Below are positions 18,325 through 26,581 of a DNA stretch of 64,000 nucleotides, one piece after another. The position numbers and the translations under genes are program-made. Below the pieces are notes generated by a model. That model ran no database searches. It saw only the letters and a program-made list of their open reading frames with translations, and was not told the DNA's origin. How positions within the stretch are numbered: the stretch's first letter is position 1; every line of letters starts with the position of its first letter. This DNA is from Corynebacterium comes (GTDB taxonomy: Bacteria; Actinomycetota; Actinomycetes; Mycobacteriales; Mycobacteriaceae): the NCBI RefSeq assembly GCF_009734405.1, contig NZ_CP046453.1, forward strand, positions 744,001-808,000, given 5' to 3'.

Positions 18325-19094
18325 GCAATGACTTCTACTTCCGCCGCAGGGGTGACGCCACATTCACGCCAACCGAGCATGCGGTGGGCGCCTGGTCGGA
18401 AGAGGATTACCATTTCAGTTCGCTGGCGGGGCTCATGGTCCATGAGCTTGAGCGGTCCCGTGCAGAGGACGGACTGCTGCTCAGCAGGGTCTGTTTCGAC
18501 ATTCTCGGCCGGTTGCCTTTCGCGGAGGTGGACCTCGAGGTCGAGACGCTCCGGCCGGGACGCACGATCGAGCTTGTACAGGTCACCGCCTCGATTGGCG
18601 GACGCCAGGTGATCACGGCCCGGGCGTGGTACCTCCTTGAGTCCGACACCGCGGATGCAGCTGCCTGCGGGGCGACCCCGCTGCCGGAACCGCAGGAATG
18701 CCCGGTCCGTGACCTGAGCGAACTGTGGGGCGGAGGCTTCGTCGCCCAGATCGAGGCCCGCCAGGCCGTTGAGTGGCGACCGGGGCGTGGAGCCACCTGG
18801 TTGACCTCGCCCAACAGACTCGTCGAGGGCGAGGAACCCGTCGACGTCGCGGAGTACTTTTCGCTTATCGACGTCGCCAACGGCATCGCCCCTCGTCAAC
18901 AGCCCGGGGGCTGGGTGTTTCCGAACGTGGACCTGACTGTGCATCTGTTCCGCCGTCCGGTGGGCCGCTGGACCGGTCTGGACACCACCGTGACGTGGGG
19001 AGAGTCAGGTATCGGGATCACCGGCTCGACGCTGCATGATGTCCGGGGCCCGGTCGGTCGGGCGGAGCAGAGCCTGACTCTCCGGAGGCTCTGA
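18321..19094 (+). CDS. Acyl-CoA thioesterase-like protein (double hot-dog, TesB-like)
   Basis: 257 residues from ATG 18321, which overlaps the CitE-like stop by ATGA. The pattern fits a thioesterase of the acyl-CoA thioesterase II kind: N-terminal GDATFTPTEHAVGAWSEEDYH, LLSRVCFDILGRLPF, VDLEVETLRPGRTIELVQV, then a second half with YFSLIDVANGIAPRQ and WVFPNVDLTVHLFR. The latter resembles the DxxN-type hot-dog active region. Likely substrate is an acyl-CoA. The gene lies exactly between two copies of a 52-bp direct repeat, so it looks inserted behind citE. Confidence 0.72.
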   Translation: MSNDFYFRRRGDATFTPTEHAVGAWSEEDYHFSSLAGLMVHELERSRAEDGLLLSRVCFDILGRLPFAEVDLEVETLRPGRTIELVQVTASIGGRQVITARAWYLLESDTADAAACGATPLPEPQECPVRDLSELWGGGFVAQIEARQAVEWRPGRGATWLTSPNRLVEGEEPVDVAEYFSLIDVANGIAPRQQPGGWVFPNVDLTVHLFRRPVGRWTGLDTTVTWGESGIGITGSTLHDVRGPVGRAEQSLTLRRL

Positions 19095-19143
19095 TGATCG
19101 ACGCCCCGCTGCTCAGCCAGGCAGAGCGCATCCTCGCCCGCGC
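19092..19143 (+). repeat. 52-bp direct repeat, copy 2 (remnant citE 3' end)
   Basis: Exact copy of 18227-18278. It keeps the reading frame and runs into CAA TGA, giving MIDAPLLSQAERILARAQ-stop, probably the original end of the citE-like gene. It also supplies the last codons and stop of the convergent RDD gene. Confidence 0.9.
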
Positions 19144-19544
19144 GCAATGACGGTGGTGCGCGCCAACCTGTCGGCTCCGGAGCGGCCGTCGGGGGCGAGC
19201 ACGGCGCTCAGGCCGAGAACGATGGCCAGGATGGAGTACCAGGGCACTGCCGGGAGTGCCAGCGCGAGCGGGACGGGCAGCCACAGCCACGAGTGACGCA
19301 CGAGGGGCGCCCAGCGCGGGCCGACAGCGTCCAGACGGAGGATCATCTTGCCCGGGCTGCGGCGCCAGACCAGCTCCGGCAGGGCGCGCACCGCAAACGT
19401 GATGAGCAGCAGCAGGGGAGCGGGGTCCACGCCGACCGGCTCGGCCCACGCGGGCCACAGCCACGCGGCGGCGAAGAAGAGGACGTAGGCGAGGGCGACG
19501 TCAATGAGAAAGGCGATCAGTCTCCGGGTCAGACAACTGCTCAT
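19113..19544 (-). CDS. RDD family membrane protein
   Basis: 143 residues. It starts MSSCLTRRLIAFLIDVALAY, the RDD-family opening (R and D residues in the first helix), with further membrane segments around 45-60 and 80-125 and the RRSPGKMILRLD loop. Function unknown; some RDD proteins act as ion exchangers. ATGA overlap with amtR upstream indicates an operon. Its final about 10 codons lie in the 52-bp repeat, consistent with an ancestral convergent overlap with citE. Confidence 0.78.
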   Translation of the reverse strand: MSSCLTRRLIAFLIDVALAYVLFFAAAWLWPAWAEPVGVDPAPLLLLITFAVRALPELVWRRSPGKMILRLDAVGPRWAPLVRHSWLWLPVPLALALPAVPWYSILAIVLGLSAVLAPDGRSGADRLARTTVIARGRGCALPG

Positions 19545-20209
19545 TCAGCGGCTGCGTTGATGAGCTCCAGAGTGCGCTCGACCCGTCCCGCCGGCGGCTC
19601 CGCGTGGAGGACGTCGAGGGCGGCGTCGGCGAGCATGACGGCGATGTCGGGAAGCTCGGTCTCCGACAACGGGGCCGGGGGAGTCCCGTCGTTCTCGCGC
19701 ATCTCGATGACGGAGAGGGCGATGTGGAAGGGGAGGTCCGAGCGCGGATCAGCGTCGCCGACGATCGCCTCGGCCAGAGTCCGGAACAGCGTGCGGAGTT
19801 CGGTGCGCTGGGCGTGGTACTCGGCGAACTCCTCGGAGGAGGCCACAGGCAGCTGGTAGAGGCGGCCGACGTTCCAGCGGGTGGACAACAGCAGACGTGC
19901 CTCCGCCGCGACGAGTGCCCACAGGCGCAGGGAGGGGGAGACGTCGACGTCGTGGAGCGCGGCAGCGAGTTCGGTGGACGGCTCGACGGTGGACTTGAGC
20001 AACGTCAGGAAGATCTCGGTCTTCGAGGCGAAGTGATAGTACAGCGAGGCCTGACGGATGCCCACGGCGTCGGCGATCTGATGGGTTGACGTCGAGGCGA
20101 ATCCCTGGGTGGTGAAAAGCTCGGCGGAGGCGTCGAGAATCTCCTCCCTCGCCGTGGAGCCGCGTCGACGTGGGCTGTGCTTGCGCGGACGTCCGACTGC
20201 ACCTGCCAT
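19541..20209 (-). CDS. amtR: AmtR, TetR-family master regulator of nitrogen control
   Basis: 222 residues, the same length as C. glutamicum AmtR, and nearly identical to it as remembered in the DNA-binding part: MAGAVGRPRK start, REEILDASAELFTTQGFA, then the helix-turn-helix HQIADAVGIRQASLYYHF. The shared ligand-domain segments include TEIFLTLLKSTVEPST and STRWNVGRLYQLP. AmtR represses amt, gln, glt and urea genes until adenylylated GlnK binds it. The ATG at 20209 has GGAAGGAG upstream; a longer reading frame upstream has no homologue-like sequence. It is followed by the RDD gene in an operon. Confidence 0.93.
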   Translation of the reverse strand: MAGAVGRPRKHSPRRRGSTAREEILDASAELFTTQGFASTSTHQIADAVGIRQASLYYHFASKTEIFLTLLKSTVEPSTELAAALHDVDVSPSLRLWALVAAEARLLLSTRWNVGRLYQLPVASSEEFAEYHAQRTELRTLFRTLAEAIVGDADPRSDLPFHIALSVIEMRENDGTPPAPLSETELPDIAVMLADAALDVLHAEPPAGRVERTLELINAAAE

Positions 20210-20258
20210 CGTGGGCCGCTCCTTCCGGGTGGTATCTGTTCGACTAAAGATACCAGCG

Positions 20259-21086
20259 TCAGCTGAGCGTGATGCCGTGGCGTCCGGCCAGGGAGCGCAG
20301 GACGCCGGAGACCTGACGCGCGGCCGCCCCGTATGCGCTGCGGTGCAGGGCGGGGAGGTCACCGAGTGTCGTCGGCTGGGAGTCCACGCGGTCCACCCAG
20401 CGTCGAAACTGCAGCGCCACGCCCGTCTCCCAGGCCTGCGACAGCGCCTCGGCCTCATCCTCGGTGAGCAGACCGCTGTTATGACCGGCGGCGAGCCGTT
20501 CCAGGGTGGATCGTTCCCCGGGCGCAGCCCACCGGGCGACGTCGGCGATGGGACGAAGCAGGGAGGCCGTGACATCGACGGCAACGTCCGGGGCGGGGAG
20601 CCCCACCAGGGCGCGCAGTGCGGGCGGCCGATGGGACACCGCCAGCCGGAGGAGCTCCGCCGGGGGAGTTGCCGGGGTTATCAGGTGGGCGTCGACACGC
20701 GCGGCCAACAGCTCGACCTCATCCGTGGGCGGCCCCCCGACGCTGAGTCCGGCCGAGGTGAGAAGATCCTTCAGGTCGGTGGTGTCTGCATCCGCCTCCG
20801 CGAACCAGGTGACCGCCGAGGTGGGCAGGGCGTCCCCCCGGGCGAAGGGGCCCGTGGGTGTGACGGGGGAGGAGAGCTTCCCGACGACCGCGGGGCAGTC
20901 CAGGGTCGCGAGCACAAGGTCGGAGAACCACCCCGTCAGGAGGGTCTCCGGGGTGCGGTGCTCGAGGGCGTTGCGCAGCAGTTGCTGAGCCTCGACGAGA
21001 ACACCTCGGGCGGTGGCGGTGGTGGTGGACAGGGGCGCCTGCTCGGCCAGGTCGCGCAGCGAAGGGTGCAGCATGGTTCCGAACAT
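20259..21086 (-). CDS. DUF294-like putative nucleotidyltransferase protein
   Basis: 275 residues, helical and Ala/Leu-rich. The middle has FARGDALPTSAVTWFAEAD, where nucleotidyltransferases have a G-S/G-x-x-D-x-D strand-loop; here it is degenerate (no DxD). The C-terminal about 70 residues (LTEDEAEALSQAWETGVALQ then LPALHRSAYGAAARQVSGVL) resemble the substrate-binding helical domain of DUF294/GlnD-like proteins. An ATG at 21074 is an alternative start. It lies 49 bases upstream of amtR on the same strand. Role unknown; the family assignment is moderate. Confidence 0.6.
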   Translation of the reverse strand: MFGTMLHPSLRDLAEQAPLSTTTATARGVLVEAQQLLRNALEHRTPETLLTGWFSDLVLATLDCPAVVGKLSSPVTPTGPFARGDALPTSAVTWFAEADADTTDLKDLLTSAGLSVGGPPTDEVELLAARVDAHLITPATPPAELLRLAVSHRPPALRALVGLPAPDVAVDVTASLLRPIADVARWAAPGERSTLERLAAGHNSGLLTEDEAEALSQAWETGVALQFRRWVDRVDSQPTTLGDLPALHRSAYGAAARQVSGVLRSLAGRHGITLS

Positions 21087-21092
21087 AACAAA

Positions 21093-21127
21093 ACCCGCCC
21101 CGTCCGAAAATATCGGACGGGGCGGGT
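21093..21127 (-). terminator. Rho-independent terminator of the rpmB-rpmG-rpsN-rpsR operon
   Basis: 15-bp perfect stem (acccgccccgtccga / tcggacggggcgggt) with a 5-base AT loop. The minus strand continues TTTTGTTATG, a usable U-tract. It separates rpsR from the DUF294-like gene. Confidence 0.88.
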
Positions 21128-21193
21128 CGGGGTACTTTTACCGTTGTCACACGGTCAGCGGCAAAAGTGCGCTGTTGCGTCCTGTCAACCGGT

Positions 21194-21442
21194 TTAGCGG
21201 CTGGTGAACGGCAGGAGAGCCATTTCGCGTGCGTTCTTCACTGCGGTGGCGACCTGACGCTGCTGCTGCGGAGTCAGGCCGGTGACGCGGCGGGAACGGA
21301 TCTTGTGGCGATCGGAGATGAACAGACGAAGGGTCTTGATGTCCTTGTAGTCCACCTTTTCGATCCCCTCAGCCTTGAGGGGGTTCTTCTTGGGGCGGCG
21401 GGACTGCTCCAGCCGCGCCTTCTTGGGGTTGGTGCGCTTCAT
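21194..21442 (-). CDS. rpsR: 30S ribosomal protein S18
   Basis: 82 residues from ATG 21442: AAGGAG is 7 bases upstream, and an in-frame GTG at 21451 would overlap that ribosome site. The body [20 protein letters not shown] and [17 protein letters not shown] is S18. There is no cysteine, so it is the zinc-independent form. Last gene of a four-gene ribosomal operon with the same order as the M. tuberculosis Zur-regulated cluster rpmB2-rpmG1-rpsN2-rpsR2. Confidence 0.97.
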   Translation of the reverse strand: MKRTNPKKARLEQSRRPKKNPLKAEGIEKVDYKDIKTLRLFISDRHKIRSRRVTGLTPQQQRQVATAVKNAREMALLPFTSR

Positions 21443-21454
21443 AGTTGCCACTCC

Positions 21455-21760
21455 TTACCAGCTCGACTTACGGATGCCCGGCAGCTCACCGCGGTGAGCC
21501 ATCTCGCGCATACGGACACGGGACACGCCGAACTTGCGGAGGAAACCGCGGGGACGACCGTCGTGGGCGTCACGGTTACGGACACGCACCTTGGCGGCGT
21601 CACGCGGCTGGCGGTTCAGCTCGAACTGAGCCTCCAGGCGATCCTCGTCGTTGGTGGTGGGGTTCTTGATGATGGCCTTGAGCTCTGCGCGACGCTCCGC
21701 ATAGCGGGCGACGATCTCCTTGCGCTGCTCATTCTTGGCGATCTTGGATTTCTTAGCCAT
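21455..21760 (-). CDS. rpsN: 30S ribosomal protein S14, zinc-independent type
   Basis: 101 residues, the long C-minus form (the zinc form is about 61 residues with four Cys). It starts [20 protein letters not shown] and ends [35 protein letters not shown] is the conserved rRNA-binding part. No cysteines. Between rpmG and rpsR in the operon. Confidence 0.97.
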   Translation of the reverse strand: MAKKSKIAKNEQRKEIVARYAERRAELKAIIKNPTTNDEDRLEAQFELNRQPRDAAKVRVRNRDAHDGRPRGFLRKFGVSRVRMREMAHRGELPGIRKSSW

Positions 21761-21763
21761 GAA

Positions 21764-21928
21764 TTATCGCTCCTCGCGGAACTCGACGTGCTTGCGGGCG
21801 ATCGGATCGAACTTCATCAGCGAGATGCGATCGGGGTTGTTGCGCTTGTTCTTACGGGTGACGTAGGTGTAACCGGTGCCAGCCGTAGACTTCAGCTTGA
21901 TGATCGGACGAATGTCATTACGTGCCAT
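21764..21928 (-). CDS. rpmG: 50S ribosomal protein L33
   Basis: 54 residues: [20 protein letters not shown], then [17 protein letters not shown] and a [16 protein letters not shown] end. It has no Cys pairs, so it is the zinc-independent L33. The start lies 3 bases after the rpmB stop, implying translational coupling. Confidence 0.96.
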   Translation of the reverse strand: MARNDIRPIIKLKSTAGTGYTYVTRKNKRNNPDRISLMKFDPIARKHVEFREER

Positions 21929-21931
21929 GAC

Positions 21932-22168
21932 TTAGATCTTCTCCCCACGTGCACGGATCTTGGCCACGACGGATTCAATGCCGTCGCGGTCGATAACCTT
22001 GAGACCCTTGGTGGAAACGATCAGGGTGATGGTACGGCCCTCAGAGGGCAGGAAAAACCGACGACGCTGCACGTTGGGGTTCCAACGGCGCGAGTGACGT
22101 CGGTGCGAGTGCGAGACGGTCTTGCCGAACTGCGGCTTGCGTCCCGTGACCTGGCAAATAGCCGACAT
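21932..22168 (-). CDS. rpmB: 50S ribosomal protein L28
   Basis: 78 residues. It starts [15 protein letters not shown], then [20 protein letters not shown], typical L28. A single Cys at position 5 cannot make the four-Cys zinc site, so this is the C-minus paralogue. First gene of the minus-strand ribosomal operon; GGAGAAAG precedes the ATG. Confidence 0.96.
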   Translation of the reverse strand: MSAICQVTGRKPQFGKTVSHSHRRHSRRWNPNVQRRRFFLPSEGRTITLIVSTKGLKVIDRDGIESVVAKIRARGEKI

Positions 22169-22621
22169 GGGTTTTCTTTCTCCTAGCCGCCCACGTCGGA
22201 AAAGCTCATAGGACCGCGCCGCACCGATAGATCCTCGTGCCCTCGTGAATGAGCACAGGTCGGGGCGCAGTCTTCAGCCAGCTGACGGGGCGTAGACGTT
22301 TACTTCGACAACAGCAAGGGACAACTCTACAATGCAGGTTGCCGATTTCCTAATCCCGTGCTTGCGGGCCTGAAGACTTCGCCGGTCGCGGTGCCGGTGC
22401 CGTCCCCGTGGCCGGATGTGTCAGGCATGTGGGAGCGGGGTTCGTGGTGGGGCGCCTGCTGGCGGGAGGCGGCACCATACCACGGAATTTCGGAATCCGG
22501 GCACCGGGGAGTATGGTAGTTCGAGTTGTCAATCTCCAACCCAACTCAGGCACGATCCGGACCTCTGCATTGTCACGCCCAGAACCGACCTGATGTTCAA
22601 TCCTGAGGGAATCGAGACTTA
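22169..22621. other. 453-bp divergent intergenic region between rpmB and rpmE
   Basis: It holds the divergent promoters of the two ribosomal operons. On the plus strand a TTCGAC / TACAAT pair (about 22304-22333, 18-base spacing) would give rpmE a leader of about 280 nt; a second -10-like TATGGT lies at 22512-22517. No palindromic Zur-type box (AT-rich TGATAATNATTATCA-like) was seen. No RNA gene was recognised in the GC-rich middle, and no convincing ORF. Confidence 0.5.
22328..22333 (+). promoter_or_regulatory. -10 hexamer TACAAT of a candidate rpmE-rpmF promoter
   Basis: TACAAT with TTCGAC at 22304-22309, spacing 18. It is the best sigma-A-like pair in the region and faces rpmE. Confidence 0.4.
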
Positions 22622-22888
22622 ATGAAGAGCGAAATCCACCCTGACTACCATCCGGTGGTCTTCCGGGACGCCGGCACCGGCTTCCAGTTCCTGACCCGTT
22701 CCACCGTCCAGAGTGACCGTACCGTCACTTGGGAAGATGGCAGCGAGTACCCGCTGATCGTCGTCGACGTCACCAGCGAGTCCCACCCCTTCTGGACCGG
22801 CGCTCAGCGTGTCATGGACACTGCAGGCCGCGTCGAGAAGTTCGAGAAGCGTTTCGGTGGCATGGCCCGCCGCAAGAAGAAGGCTTAG
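22622..22888 (+). CDS. rpmE2: 50S ribosomal protein L31 type B
   Basis: 88 residues: [20 protein letters not shown], then [21 protein letters not shown] and [16 protein letters not shown]. The SHPFWTG block is diagnostic for L31. It lacks the CxxC of type A and has the longer YkgM-like form, so it does not need zinc. Followed after 13 bases by rpmF. Confidence 0.96.
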   Translation: MKSEIHPDYHPVVFRDAGTGFQFLTRSTVQSDRTVTWEDGSEYPLIVVDVTSESHPFWTGAQRVMDTAGRVEKFEKRFGGMARRKKKA

Positions 22889-22901
22889 GAGCTAATCAAT
22901 C

Positions 22902-23075
22902 ATGGCAGTCCCCAAGCGCAAGATGTCCCGCGCAAACACCCGCATGCGTCGCTCCCAGTGGAAGGCCGACAACGTCGCCCTCCAGGAGGTCAAGATCGAC
23001 GGTCAGTCCGTCCGTATCCCGCGTCGTCTCGTCAAGGCCGCTCAGCTGGGTCTCGTTGAGGTCGAGCAGTTCTAG
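22902..23075 (+). CDS. rpmF: 50S ribosomal protein L32
   Basis: 57 residues starting [20 protein letters not shown], the L32 signature. The zinc CxxC...C motifs of other L32 proteins are absent ([19 protein letters not shown] end). It ends the plus-strand ribosomal operon; a strong terminator follows. Confidence 0.95.
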   Translation: MAVPKRKMSRANTRMRRSQWKADNVALQEVKIDGQSVRIPRRLVKAAQLGLVEVEQF

Positions 23076-23099
23076 TCACACCCTTATGAGGAGTGACCG

Positions 23100-23140
23100 C
23101 ACCGGTTTCCGCCACTGTTGTGGCGGGAACCGGTGTTTTT
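23100..23140 (+). terminator. Rho-independent terminator after rpmF
   Basis: A 16-bp stem with one T-G wobble (caccggtttccgccac / gtggcgggaaccggtg), loop TGTT, followed directly by TTTTT. It separates rpmF from mprA. Confidence 0.92.
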
Positions 23141-23155
23141 GTCCTGTACCTGGGA

Positions 23156-23161
23156 CATAAT
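23156..23161 (+). promoter_or_regulatory. -10 hexamer CATAAT, candidate leaderless promoter of mprA
   Basis: CATAAT ends 6 bases before the ATG of mprA and sits between the rpmF terminator and the gene, which therefore needs its own promoter. No Shine-Dalgarno sequence is present. Confidence 0.55.
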
Positions 23162-23167
23162 GGGACC

Positions 23168-23863
23168 ATGAAAATTCTCGTGGTGGATGATGAGCAGGCG
23201 GTCCGTGAATCTCTCCGGCGTTCCCTGATCTTCAACGGGTACGACGTCGTACTCGCCGAGGACGGGATCGAGGCGGTCGAGATGATAGGACGCACCCGAC
23301 CTGAACTGATCATCCTCGACGTGATGATGCCGCGGATGGACGGGCTGGAGGTCTGTCGCACCCTCCGCAGCTCCGGATATGATCGCCCGATCCTGATGTT
23401 GACCGCCCGTGACGGGGTGAGTGACCGGGTCGCCGGGCTTGATGCCGGTGCCGATGATTATCTGCCGAAGCCCTTCGCCCTTGAGGAGCTGCTGGCCCGG
23501 GTCCGTTCACTGCTGCGCCGCGCGGCCGTGGAGAACCCCTCCACGGATGAGGACCTGACGGAGCTCGTCTTCGAGGACCTCCGACTCAACCCGGACACCC
23601 GGGACGTGTACCGGGGTGATCGCGCCATCAGCCTCACCCGCACGGAGTTCTCCCTTCTCCACCTCCTGATGAAGAACCCGCGACGGGTGCTGTCGAGGGC
23701 GACGATCCTGGAGGAGGTTTGGGGCTACGACTTCCCCACCTCAGGCAACGCCCTCGAGGTCTACATCGGCTACCTGCGGCGCAAGACGGAGGCCGAGGGT
23801 GAGATCCGACTGATCCACACGGTGCGTAGCGTCGGATACGTCCTGCGGGAAACCGCCCCGTGA
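23168..23863 (+). CDS. mprA: Response regulator MprA, OmpR family
   Basis: 231 residues from ATG 23168. Receiver domain: [16 protein letters not shown] with the acidic pocket, phospho-acceptor Asp51 in [13 protein letters not shown], the Thr in MLTARDG, and the Lys in YLPKPF. The C-terminal winged helix has [20 protein letters not shown] and [25 protein letters not shown]. Genomic order mprA-mprB-pepD is that of the mycobacterial envelope-stress system. TGATG overlap with mprB. Confidence 0.93.
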   Translation: MKILVVDDEQAVRESLRRSLIFNGYDVVLAEDGIEAVEMIGRTRPELIILDVMMPRMDGLEVCRTLRSSGYDRPILMLTARDGVSDRVAGLDAGADDYLPKPFALEELLARVRSLLRRAAVENPSTDEDLTELVFEDLRLNPDTRDVYRGDRAISLTRTEFSLLHLLMKNPRRVLSRATILEEVWGYDFPTSGNALEVYIGYLRRKTEAEGEIRLIHTVRSVGYVLRETAP

Positions 23864-25287
23864 TGCTGCGCCGTCCGGCCACCGGGTCCGGGGCCGCCGG
23901 CGCACCTGAAGCCTGGCCGGGCGGCGCTCCGCTGCGCTGGCGACTGGCGGGCCTGACCTTCGCCGTGGTCACCTTCGCCGTCGGAGTGATCACCTTCCTC
24001 TCGTACTGGACGGTGTCCACGGGTCTGACCTCCGGGGTGGACAGTGACCTGGACCGCAAGGCGACCACCCTCCTGGAGAGGGCGAAGGATCCGATGTACC
24101 TGACGCACCTCGACTCGGAGATAAGGAACTTCAAGTCGTACAGCCCGGATACCCGTGTGGCACTGTCGCCGCCGGGCTGGGCCTTCACCCGCGGCGACGC
24201 CATCCCCGTCGGGGGTGAGTACCACGACGTCGGCGACGGTTTCTCCACCGCGGTCTACACCACCGGTGGCGAACGCATCCTGACCAAGACTGATTCCCTC
24301 GGGGCGATGGTCGTCATCGCCCGGGACATGGACGAGACCCACCGGCAGATGGCTGCGTTGGGCATGGAACTGCTGGGTATCGCCGCCCTGGGTGTCCTTC
24401 TGGCCATCGCCGCGGGACTGATCGTGGCGACGGCGGGTCTGCGGCCCCTGCAGCGACTGCAGAAGGCGGTCGACCACGTCGCGGACACCGACGACCTGCG
24501 TCCCATCGCCATTTACGGCGACGATGCTCTCGCGCAGCTCACCCGCTCCATCAACGCCATGCTCGGCGCGCTGCAGGAATCCCGCAGGCGGCAGGCGGAA
24601 CTGGTGGCGGACGCGGGACACGAGCTCAAGACTCCCCTGACCTCGATGCGCACGAATATTGAGCTGCTCATGATGCTCAATCGCCCCGGCGCCGCACACC
24701 GGATCTCCGAGCAGGACAGGCACGACCTGGAACGTGACGTGATGGCGCAGATGACGGAGCTGTCGACCCTCATCGGTGACCTGGTGGACCTGGCCCGCGA
24801 GGACAGTGCGGACACGGTGCTGGAGGCGGTCCAACTGGATGAGGTGATCGCTTCCGCCCTCCAACGGGTGCGTCGTCGCCGTTCGGGTATCACCTTCGAT
24901 GTCGAGCTCGTTGACTGGGATGTGATGGGCGAGGAGCTCGCCCTCGCCCGGGCGGTGGTCAATCTCCTCGACAACGCCGCCAAATGGTCGCCGACCGATG
25001 GTGTGGTCCGGGTCCACATGAGACAGCTTTCCGACGACCGCGTGGAACTCTCCGTCTCCGATTCCGGGCCAGGTATCCGCCCCGAGGACCGTGCGCGCGT
25101 TTTCGAGCGCTTCTACCGGGCTCCGGAGGCACGTTCCCAACCCGGTTCCGGCCTGGGGCTGGCGATCGTCAAACAGACCGTGGAGCGCCACGGCGGTGCG
25201 GTTCGTGTGGAGGATTCGGAGGATGGCGGAACCAGGTTCCTCGTGGAGCTGCCCGGCCGACTCCGCGTGAACGCCCGTCCGGGGTAG
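23863..25287 (+). CDS. mprB: Sensor histidine kinase MprB
   Basis: 474 residues from the ATG that shares its A with the mprA stop; a GTG one codon earlier is possible. Layout: cytoplasmic N-terminus, membrane segment about 27-48, extracytoplasmic sensor of about 110 residues, second membrane segment about 165-187, HAMP, HisKA with His253 in DAGHELKTPLTS, HATPase with NLLDNAAKW, DSGPGI and GSGLGLAIV. It should phosphorylate MprA in response to envelope stress; in mycobacteria DnaK and PepD modulate it. Confidence 0.93.
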   Translation: MLRRPATGSGAAGAPEAWPGGAPLRWRLAGLTFAVVTFAVGVITFLSYWTVSTGLTSGVDSDLDRKATTLLERAKDPMYLTHLDSEIRNFKSYSPDTRVALSPPGWAFTRGDAIPVGGEYHDVGDGFSTAVYTTGGERILTKTDSLGAMVVIARDMDETHRQMAALGMELLGIAALGVLLAIAAGLIVATAGLRPLQRLQKAVDHVADTDDLRPIAIYGDDALAQLTRSINAMLGALQESRRRQAELVADAGHELKTPLTSMRTNIELLMMLNRPGAAHRISEQDRHDLERDVMAQMTELSTLIGDLVDLAREDSADTVLEAVQLDEVIASALQRVRRRRSGITFDVELVDWDVMGEELALARAVVNLLDNAAKWSPTDGVVRVHMRQLSDDRVELSVSDSGPGIRPEDRARVFERFYRAPEARSQPGSGLGLAIVKQTVERHGGAVRVEDSEDGGTRFLVELPGRLRVNARPG

Positions 25288-25361
25288 CGTGAAATGGAAG
25301 GTCAAACCATTCAGGCAATCGACAGAATTGCGTCAGGGATGACTCAGAGGGGAAGAGGACA

Positions 25362-26525
25362 ATGAGTCAGATGAACGACGACACACACCCGCAGCCCGGG
25401 GACTATCAGCCGGTGGCATCGCCCTACCAGTGGCAGGCACCGGAACCTGCCGCGGAGAAGCGACGCGTGGGGCTGGGCACGGCGCTGGCGCTGATGCTCG
25501 CCGGTTCGGTGGCTTCCGGATCGGTCGTGGGACTGGTGGCAGCCAACACGGCCTCCACGGGTTCCACCGACGTGGTCAACTCCCTCCGTGAACCCAGTGC
25601 CCCCGCCCCCGAGTCCCCGGTGGGCGGGGTGGAGCGGGTCGCCGCGAACATTCTGCCGGCGGTCGTGTCAATTCAGGTCGCCGATCGCACCAGCGCGGGC
25701 GAGGGATCAGGTTCGATCATCTCCTCCGACGGCTATGTTCTCACCAACCACCATGTGGTGTCCGGAGGAGGAGACAACGCCTTCATCCAGGTCACGCTCA
25801 ACGACGGCCGTTCCCTGCCGGCGGATTATGTCGCCTCTGATTCGGCGACGGACATCGCCGTGGTGAAGATCCGGGACGTCTCCGGTCTGCCGGTCGCCCA
25901 GTTCGGTGACTCCGATGAGCTGCGTGTGGGACAGGAGGTCGTGGCCATCGGCTCGCCTCTGGGCCTGAGTTCCACCGTCACCTCCGGCATCATCTCCGCG
26001 CTCAACCGCCCCGTGCGGGCATCCGACGGGGGAGGGGAGTCTTCGCTCATCGACGCCGTCCAGACCGACGCCGCCATCAACCCCGGCAACTCAGGTGGCC
26101 CGCTCGTGGACATGAACGGGAACATCGTGGGCATGAACTCCGTCATCGCGTCGATGAGTTCGGGGGGTGAGGCAGGATCGATCGGTCTGGGCTTCGCCAT
26201 CCCCGCGAACTTCGCCAAGCGTGTCGCCGACCAGCTCATCTCCACCGGAAGGGCCACCCATCCGATGCTGGGTGTGCAGGTCGCCGCGCGGCAGGACGTC
26301 CAGGGGGCGTTGATCGCTTCCGTCGAACCGGACAGTCCCGCGGCGCAGGCAGGGCTGAACGCGGGTGATCTGGTCACGCGTGTCGACGACCGCGTCATCG
26401 ACAATTCCGATGCCCTCGTCGCCGCGATACGCTCCCAGGACTTCGGACAGACCGTCGCCCTGGAGGTGCAGCAGCAGGATACGGGACAGAGCAGGCAGGT
26501 AGAGGTTACGCTGACCTCAGAGTAA
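25362..26525 (+). CDS. pepD: Membrane-anchored HtrA/DegP serine protease PepD
   Basis: 387 residues. A Pro/Gln-rich cytoplasmic N-terminus and one membrane segment at about 44-66 place the protease outside. The trypsin-like triad is readable: His131 in LTNHHVV, Asp164 in DIAVVK, Ser244 in NPGNSGGPL. A PDZ domain follows at about 300-380 (MLGVQVAARQD, SPAAQAGLNAGDLV). It degrades or refolds damaged exported proteins and belongs to the mprAB regulon in mycobacteria. The 74-base gap after mprB holds GAGGGGAAGAGG as ribosome site. Confidence 0.92.
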   Translation: MSQMNDDTHPQPGDYQPVASPYQWQAPEPAAEKRRVGLGTALALMLAGSVASGSVVGLVAANTASTGSTDVVNSLREPSAPAPESPVGGVERVAANILPAVVSIQVADRTSAGEGSGSIISSDGYVLTNHHVVSGGGDNAFIQVTLNDGRSLPADYVASDSATDIAVVKIRDVSGLPVAQFGDSDELRVGQEVVAIGSPLGLSSTVTSGIISALNRPVRASDGGGESSLIDAVQTDAAINPGNSGGPLVDMNGNIVGMNSVIASMSSGGEAGSIGLGFAIPANFAKRVADQLISTGRATHPMLGVQVAARQDVQGALIASVEPDSPAAQAGLNAGDLVTRVDDRVIDNSDALVAAIRSQDFGQTVALEVQQQDTGQSRQVEVTLTSE

Positions 26526-26581
26526 ATTCACCCACCGACAAAGAAACGAAGTAGTTCAGCACCATGAGGATGGAGACCACT

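Noticed and set aside
22169..22621. Possible Zur box or structured RNA (SRP-like) between rpmB and rpmE
   Set aside because: No AT-rich Zur palindrome; the GC-rich middle lacks the SRP GGAA tetraloop context.
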